Positions 58,960-64,000 of a DNA stretch of 64,000 bases are shown piece by piece (the first letter of the stretch is position 1; every line of letters begins with the position of its first letter). This DNA comes from Methanoculleus oceani (GTDB lineage: Archaea > Halobacteriota > Methanomicrobia > Methanomicrobiales > Methanoculleaceae): positions 248,001 through 312,000 of the forward strand of contig NZ_QFDM01000003.1 of assembly GCF_023702065.1 (NCBI RefSeq), written 5' to 3'. A program made the translations under genes and the position numbers. Under the pieces are notes generated by a model. The model was given only the letters and a program-made list of their open reading frames with translations. It was not told the DNA's origin and searched no databases.

Positions 58960-61917
58960 ATGAAGATCCTGGTGGTCGAGGATAGCCCCGCAGATCTGGA
59001 ATTGATACGGGAACTGCTCGCGGATTCCCCCGGGCTTGATCTTGAGATCGAATCCGCACAATACCTCTCGTCCGCGCTCTCCATCCTGCACGAGGGAGGG
59101 ATCGATCTCATCCTTCTCGACCTCCATCTCCCGGACAGCCAGGGTATCGGAACGGTCGGGACCGTGAGGGGAAATGCGCCGGGCATCCCCACCGTGGTCC
59201 TGACCGGGCTTGACGACGAAGAGACAGGCCTTGCTGCACTCCAGAAAGGAGCGCAGGACTATCTCGTGAAGGGCCGGCTGACGGGTCCGTCGCTCGTGCG
59301 GTCGATACGCTACGCGCAGGAGCGAAACCGCATCGAACAGGAGCTGACCCGCAAGAACAGGGAGCTCAACGATGCCTACGAGGACCTGACGACGGTAGAG
59401 GAGGAACTGCGACAGAACCTGGACCAACTGGGAAGGAACGAACATTCGCTGCGCGAAACGACCCAGTACCTGGAGAACCTGATCACATACGCGAACGCCC
59501 CCATCATCGTCTGGGACGCAGGCCTCAGGATCACCAGGTTCAACAACGCCTTCAAGCGGCTGACGGGTCGAACCGCGGGCGAAGTCGTCGGTCGGTCCCC
59601 GGCAATGCTCTTCCCCGAAGCCCGGCGGGAAGAACTGATGGACCTCATCAGGAAGACGACGGCCGGGGATCGGTGGGAGACCGTCGAGATCCCCATACTC
59701 ACGGCGGACGGCAGTATCAGGACCGTCCTGTGGAACTCCGCCGCCATATACGGGAGCGATCTGGCAACGGTCTCATCGGTCATCGCCCAGGGCCAGGACA
59801 TCACCGAGCGCAAGCGGGCCGAAGAGGCGCTGCAGAGAGCGAACGACGAACTGGAAAGGCGCGTTCTGGAACGCACCCTCAAACTCCGGGAGGCGAACGA
59901 GGCCCTGGAGGCCGAGGTCGCCGAGCGCGCCCGGGCGCAGGAGGCGGTGCAGACAGAGCGGCAACGTCTCTATGATGTCCTGGAAACGCTGCCGACGTAC
60001 GTGATACTGCACTCGCCGGACTATCACGTGCCTTTCGCGAACCGCTTCTTCCGGGAGCGATTCGGCGATTCCGGCGGCCGGCGCTGCTTCGAGTACCTCT
60101 TTGGACTCACGGAGCCCTGCGAGAACTGCGAGTCCTACCGCGTCATGAAGACGAAGGCGCCCCACCACTGGGAGTGGACCGGCCCGGACAACCGCGATTA
60201 CGACATCTTCGACTTCCCCTTCATCGAAGCGGACGGTTCACTCCACATTCTGGAGGTGGGCATCGACATCACCAAGCGCAAACGGGCCGAGGAAGCGTTG
60301 CAGAAGTTAAACGAGACGCTCGAGGAGCGCGTGATCGAACGCACCGACGAACTGCGCAAAGCCAACGCCCTCCTTAACGCCATCACCGAGAACACGCCAG
60401 CCCCTATCTACGCTGTAGACCGACAGAGCCGTTTTGTGATGTGCAACCCTGCCGTGCTTCGGATGATGGGCCGGCCGGCCAGCGAAGTGCTCGGCAGATC
60501 GGCAATCGAACTCGTCGGCGAGGAAGTCGGCGGACCTTTCGTTGCCAACGAACAGCGCGTGATGGAGACCGGGATAACCGGGACCTTCGAAGAAGAGGGC
60601 GGCGACCGGATCTTTTACTCCACAAAGACCCCCCTGCGGGATGCACGGGGCGACGTCACCGGAGCCATCGCCGTCGGAACGGAGATTACGGAGCTGAAGC
60701 GGGCGGAAGCACAGAAGCAGGAACTCCTGGAACAGCTGCAGCAGTCCGCCGAAGAACTGGAGGTCCAGAACGAAGAACTGCAGTACACCACCGAGCAGCT
60801 CCGGCAAAAAGGGGACGAACTGGTCCGTCTCAACCGGGCCCTGCAGGAGAGCGAAGTGCATTTCCGTTCTCTCATCGAGAACGCGTCCGACATCATCCTC
60901 CTCCTCGATACAAAAGGGCGCATCACCTACGCGAGTCCTTCCGTGAAGCGGCTCGGGGGCTACGACCCCGATGGCCTCATCAGCATGAATGTACTCGACC
61001 TCGTACATCCCGATGACACGCTGAAGGTAGCGGAAGCGATGAGGACCGGGACGGCCCAGCCTTCGGCGAGACTCACCTTCGAGATCAGGGTCAGGGACTC
61101 TGCCGGGCGGTGGATATTCCTCGACGTTACGGGTGCAAACCTGCTCCGGGAGGGGAGCACCCGGGGGTTCATCGTGAACGCACGCGACATCACCGACCGA
61201 AAGCGGGCCGAGGAGGAGCGCAACAGGCTGATCGCCAGCCTCGAGGAGGCGCACCGGGAGGCAAACCTCTACCTCGACATCATGACGCACGATATCCGGA
61301 ACGCAAACAACGTCTCCGGCATCTACGCCGACCTCATGCTCGACCTGCTCGAGGGGGCCGAGAGGGCCTACGCTCAAAAACTCCACGACGGCATCGCGCG
61401 GAGCACAGAGATCCTCATGAACGTGGCGGCGTTCCGGCGGATCCACACGGAATCGGCGGAATTTGCGCCTGTAAGCCTCAACGCGATCATCGATGGAGAG
61501 ATCGGAAATTTCCGCGGAGCATCGATTCGGCAGGAGGTCCCGACGCTCGAGGTCCTGGCGGACAACCTTCTCTCCACAGTCTTTACGAACCTCATCGGCA
61601 ACAGCGTCAAGTTCGGCGGCCCTGACGTGGAGATCGTCGTCCGGGCGGAGGAGCGGGACGGCGAGGTGCTGGTCTCGGTGGAAGACGACGGACCCGGCGT
61701 GCCCGACGATGTGAAGGAGAAACTCTTCCACCGGTTCGAGCGTGGGAAAGCCCGGGGGAAGGGCGACGGGCTCGGGCTCTACATATGCAGGACGGTCATC
61801 GAGCGCTACGGAGGGAGGATCTGGATCGAGGACTGCGTGCCCGACCGTCCGGAGGACGGGGCGGCGTTCCGGTTCACGCTCAAGCGGGCGGAGCGGGACC
61901 GGGACTCAGGTTCGTGA
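58960..61917 (+). CDS. REC-PAS histidine kinase
   Basis: A 985-residue cytosolic kinase from the ATG at 58960 (site ggagagtga). The receiver occupies 1-120 (VVEDSPADLELIRELL, ILLDLHLPDSQG). Four PAS domains sit near 170-300, 340-450, 465-590 and 630-760, joined by coiled coils. PAS 2 has a Cys pair, CENCESY. The phospho-His is in MTHDIRNANNVSG near 775. The ATPase is near 840-980 (FTNLIGNSVKFG, DDGPGVPDD, GLGLYICRT). PAS 1 is closely related to the single PAS of the large hybrid kinase. The receiver suggests it takes phosphate from, or is tuned by, that system. Confidence 0.92.
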   Translation: MKILVVEDSPADLELIRELLADSPGLDLEIESAQYLSSALSILHEGGIDLILLDLHLPDSQGIGTVGTVRGNAPGIPTVVLTGLDDEETGLAALQKGAQDYLVKGRLTGPSLVRSIRYAQERNRIEQELTRKNRELNDAYEDLTTVEEELRQNLDQLGRNEHSLRETTQYLENLITYANAPIIVWDAGLRITRFNNAFKRLTGRTAGEVVGRSPAMLFPEARREELMDLIRKTTAGDRWETVEIPILTADGSIRTVLWNSAAIYGSDLATVSSVIAQGQDITERKRAEEALQRANDELERRVLERTLKLREANEALEAEVAERARAQEAVQTERQRLYDVLETLPTYVILHSPDYHVPFANRFFRERFGDSGGRRCFEYLFGLTEPCENCESYRVMKTKAPHHWEWTGPDNRDYDIFDFPFIEADGSLHILEVGIDITKRKRAEEALQKLNETLEERVIERTDELRKANALLNAITENTPAPIYAVDRQSRFVMCNPAVLRMMGRPASEVLGRSAIELVGEEVGGPFVANEQRVMETGITGTFEEEGGDRIFYSTKTPLRDARGDVTGAIAVGTEITELKRAEAQKQELLEQLQQSAEELEVQNEELQYTTEQLRQKGDELVRLNRALQESEVHFRSLIENASDIILLLDTKGRITYASPSVKRLGGYDPDGLISMNVLDLVHPDDTLKVAEAMRTGTAQPSARLTFEIRVRDSAGRWIFLDVTGANLLREGSTRGFIVNARDITDRKRAEEERNRLIASLEEAHREANLYLDIMTHDIRNANNVSGIYADLMLDLLEGAERAYAQKLHDGIARSTEILMNVAAFRRIHTESAEFAPVSLNAIIDGEIGNFRGASIRQEVPTLEVLADNLLSTVFTNLIGNSVKFGGPDVEIVVRAEERDGEVLVSVEDDGPGVPDDVKEKLFHRFERGKARGKGDGLGLYICRTVIERYGGRIWIEDCVPDRPEDGAAFRFTLKRAERDRDSGS

Positions 61918-61977
61918 GCGCAAGGGTGCCGTCGCCCGCGAGGAAAACCAATCACCTTCACCGCTGATACCCTGTGC

Positions 61978-62412
61978 ATGAAAACCGTCGCCGTCGGCGT
62001 CTTTGCCCTCACGCTGCTTGCAGGGGCGGTCATCATCGGAACGGTCGCAATAAGCTTCGTCTCTCCGCTGTACGCTCCGGCGTACCTCGCCGTCGCCGCC
62101 CTCCTCTCCGGGGCGGTCATCGCAGTCTTCTGCACGAAATGCCCGATGCGGGGGGAGGGGTGCATCCACTTCTTTCCCGGCAGAGTTGCAGCCCTCCTTC
62201 CGGCCCGGCGGGGGAAGTATACGGCCGTCGAGATCGCCGCAGTCTCGGTTGCACTCCTCCTTATCGCCGCAGTTCCCCAGTACTGGCTGCTCTCGCAGAT
62301 CCAACTGTTCGCACTCTTCTGGGTGCTTGCCGGCACGGGCATCTTCCTGATCCTTCGCCGCGTCTGCCCGGGATGCGACAACGCCTGCTGCCCGTTGCGG
62401 CCGAAGGAGTGA
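61978..62412 (+). CDS. hypothetical Cys-rich membrane protein
   Basis: A 144-residue protein with four predicted helices (VFALTLLAGAVIIGTVAISF; YLAVAALLSGAVIAVF; AAVSVALLLIAAVPQYW; LFALFWVLAGTGIFLIL). Seven cysteines lie in two loop groups (CTKCPMRGEGC after helix 2; CPGCDNACCP near the C-terminus), suitable for metal binding on one face. I know no function. It stands alone between the kinase and the exporter. Confidence 0.65.
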   Translation: MKTVAVGVFALTLLAGAVIIGTVAISFVSPLYAPAYLAVAALLSGAVIAVFCTKCPMRGEGCIHFFPGRVAALLPARRGKYTAVEIAAVSVALLLIAAVPQYWLLSQIQLFALFWVLAGTGIFLILRRVCPGCDNACCPLRPKE

Positions 62413-62547
62413 TCCGTAGAGACCGACGGATTTTTAGCCCCATGCGGTCGTGAAATCCCTGCGTGCACAATCTTCTCGACCCCATTCGGGAATCGGGGGA
62501 GAGATCCTTTCCAAAATATCTTAATCCAAACAGCAAACACATTCAGT

Positions 62548-64000
62548 ATGCATCAGACGGACGGCAACGCCTCACAGCAGCGGTACACGCTGCTCATGGT
62601 CTCGATCGCCCTTGCGATGTTCATGACGTCGCTTGACGGGACGATCGTGAACATCGCCCTCCCAACGATATCGACGATCTTCGACCTCCCTTCAACAACG
62701 GTCAGCTGGGTTGCAACGACGTACCTGCTGGTGCTGACGGGCTCAATCCTCGTCTTTGGCAAGGTTGCCGACAGGATCGGTTTCAAGACCGTATTTCTCG
62801 CCGGATTCGGTGTCTTCACAGCAGGCTCGTTCTTCTGCGGTTTCTTCCCGGAGGCCTTCGACTCGTTTGGGGTGCTGATCGGGGCAAGAGTGCTCCAGGC
62901 AATCGGTGGAGCGATGATCGCCGCCATCGCACCGGCCCTGGTCGCGGCGTTTCTCCCGATGAAGATGAAAGGGAAGGCGATGGGAGTCGTGACGACGTTT
63001 GCAGCGTTCGGGACCGCGGCCGGCCCGATCCTCGGTGGAATCCTGACGCAGTACCTCTCCTGGAACTGGATCTTTTTCATCAACGTCCCGGTCGGGATCG
63101 CGGCCATCCTGCTCGGCTCATACGCGATACCGGCAGGCCGGACGGCAACCGGCACGCCCTCGCCGTTCGACCGGCTCGGTGCGGTCCTGATCTTCGTCGG
63201 GCTCGGATCCCTCATCTACGCCGTCAGCGAAGGGTCCGCGCTCGGCTGGACCGACCCGACGATTCTTGCGGCACTCGCGGCTGCAGGCGCCGCGCTCGGG
63301 TACCTCGTCCTTCACGAGCAGAAGACGGCCGACCCGCTGCTCGACTTCCGGCTCTTTGGGAACCGGAACTTCCTCTACGTCAACCTCATGCTCGCCCTCT
63401 CCTACTTCCTCTTCGGCGGCGTCAACTACCTCCTCCCGTTCTTCCTCGAACTGGTAAAGGGCTTTGACCCGTCGACCTCCGGGCTCGTCCTCACCGCGCT
63501 CTCGTTCGCCATGATGGCAAGCGGCTTCCTCTCCGGCATGCTCATAAACAGCATCGGGAACAGGAGGCTCTGTATTGCCGGCGCGCTCGCAGTCTCCGCC
63601 GGGTACCTGATGTTCCACTTCTTCTCGGCAGAGAGCACGATATACTACATCAGCGGCGCACTCGCCGCCGTGGGGTTCGGTCTCGGCCTCATGCTCTCGC
63701 CGGGCACGAACATGGTGATGAACATGGCTCCCCGCGACCGGCAGGGCATGATCTCGAGCCTCATCTCCGTGGAGCGCACCGGCCCGATAACCCTCGGCAT
63801 CTCCTTCATCAGCATGCTTTTTGTCCAGGCGATGCTCACGGTCGCGTCGCATCGCCACGTCACGGCGTCCTCTCCGGCCGAGATCAGGATAGAAGTGCTT
63901 TCGACGGGGTTCGATTTTGTCTTCGTCGCCGTCTTTGCGGTCTCGCTTGCCGTCGTCGTCCTCGCCATCTTAAGCCGCGACGAGGTTCACGCCGACAACC
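62548..64000 (+). CDS. DHA2-type MFS drug exporter, 3' end outside the window
   Basis: Proton-driven exporter of the EmrB/QacA group with 14 expected helices. The open frame runs from the ATG at 62548 to the window edge, 484 codons without a stop. It shows the DHA2 motif LDGTIVNIALPTIS in helix 1, KVADRIGFKT between helices 2 and 3, RVLQAIGGAMIAA, and the motif C region GPILGGIL in helix 5. The N-terminus (MHQTDGNASQQRYTLL) is short and cytosolic. Substrates may be drugs or metabolites. The upstream A/T-rich stretch (ccaaaatatctt) at about 62513-62524 may hold the promoter. Confidence 0.9.
   Translation, partial: MHQTDGNASQQRYTLLMVSIALAMFMTSLDGTIVNIALPTISTIFDLPSTTVSWVATTYLLVLTGSILVFGKVADRIGFKTVFLAGFGVFTAGSFFCGFFPEAFDSFGVLIGARVLQAIGGAMIAAIAPALVAAFLPMKMKGKAMGVVTTFAAFGTAAGPILGGILTQYLSWNWIFFINVPVGIAAILLGSYAIPAGRTATGTPSPFDRLGAVLIFVGLGSLIYAVSEGSALGWTDPTILAALAAAGAALGYLVLHEQKTADPLLDFRLFGNRNFLYVNLMLALSYFLFGGVNYLLPFFLELVKGFDPSTSGLVLTALSFAMMASGFLSGMLINSIGNRRLCIAGALAVSAGYLMFHFFSAESTIYYISGALAAVGFGLGLMLSPGTNMVMNMAPRDRQGMISSLISVERTGPITLGISFISMLFVQAMLTVASHRHVTASSPAEIRIEVLSTGFDFVFVAVFAVSLAVVVLAILSRDEVHADN

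Noticed and set aside
1-64000. CRISPR array, rRNA, insertion sequence or provirus
   Set aside because: No regularly spaced direct repeats, no rRNA-like stretches, and no transposase or integrase gene were found in the window.

Overview
The window reads as chromosome of a methanogenic euryarchaeon of the order Methanomicrobiales, most likely Methanoculleus or a close relative. Supporting signs are high-GC protein-coding DNA, an archaellum cluster with accessory genes of the FlaCE/FlaG/FlaF type, an archaeal chemotaxis set with CheF, CheC and CheD, archaeal IF5A, ABCE1, Pelota and an RqcH/NEMF homologue, a FilR1-type regulator, and DUF1673 membrane proteins. Archaeal TATA boxes (TTTATA type) lie before many genes, and several genes look leaderless. 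The genus is an inference from gene content and order, not a database result.

Layout. 1-9.3 kb is core metabolism: 3' part of inositol-phosphate synthase, a Cys-rich DUF2284 protein, a minus-strand amino-acid operon (ACT protein, homoserine dehydrogenase, HTH-GIDDTD fusion), a DUF169 protein, NAD kinase with an FBPase/IMPase, then IF5A with agmatinase. 9.6-25 kb is a motility and taxis block: two archaellins, FlaCE, G, F, H, I, J, a membrane-anchored acidic protein, CheF, CheY, CheB, CheA, CheC, CheD and a secreted beta-propeller protein. CheW, CheR and receptors are not here. 25.2-31.3 kb is a ribosome-rescue and protein-biogenesis block on the minus strand (ABCE1, EMC6-like, Pelota, RqcH/NEMF, FKBP). 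31.4-38.6 kb holds a STAND ATPase, a CYTH protein, a phosphoesterase, a radical SAM protein, a FilR1 regulator, UbiA, a PAS protein and ChaB. 38.7-44.3 kb has a PRC-barrel protein, an overlapping pgk-pfkA pair with a bacterial-type phosphofructokinase, a flavin-binding protein, an (alpha/alpha)6-barrel-like hypothetical, a glycine-zipper peptide and an orphan ABC ATPase. 44.4-47.4 kb is a five-gene operon of a Cys-containing HTH regulator and four membrane proteins sharing an N-terminal GWCP motif (DUF1673 type), with a palindrome between its TATA box and start codon. 47.6-52.3 kb holds DUF169, dienelactone-hydrolase, C69-dipeptidase and CPBP-like genes. 52.3-61.9 kb is a structured 0.7-kb leader region followed by a signalling triad: a 1837-residue kinase-like/STAND/GAF/PAS/histidine kinase, a response regulator and a REC-PAS histidine kinase. 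The window ends in a DHA2-type MFS exporter cut by the edge.

The best candidates for something undescribed are the HTH plus four-GWCP-protein operon with its operator; the two unfamiliar genes built into the archaellum/chemotaxis operon; the kinase-like domain with a glycine at the catalytic aspartate; and a set of short intergenic repeats shared between 1.7-1.9 kb and 25.1 kb. No tRNA, rRNA, CRISPR array or complete insertion sequence was found.
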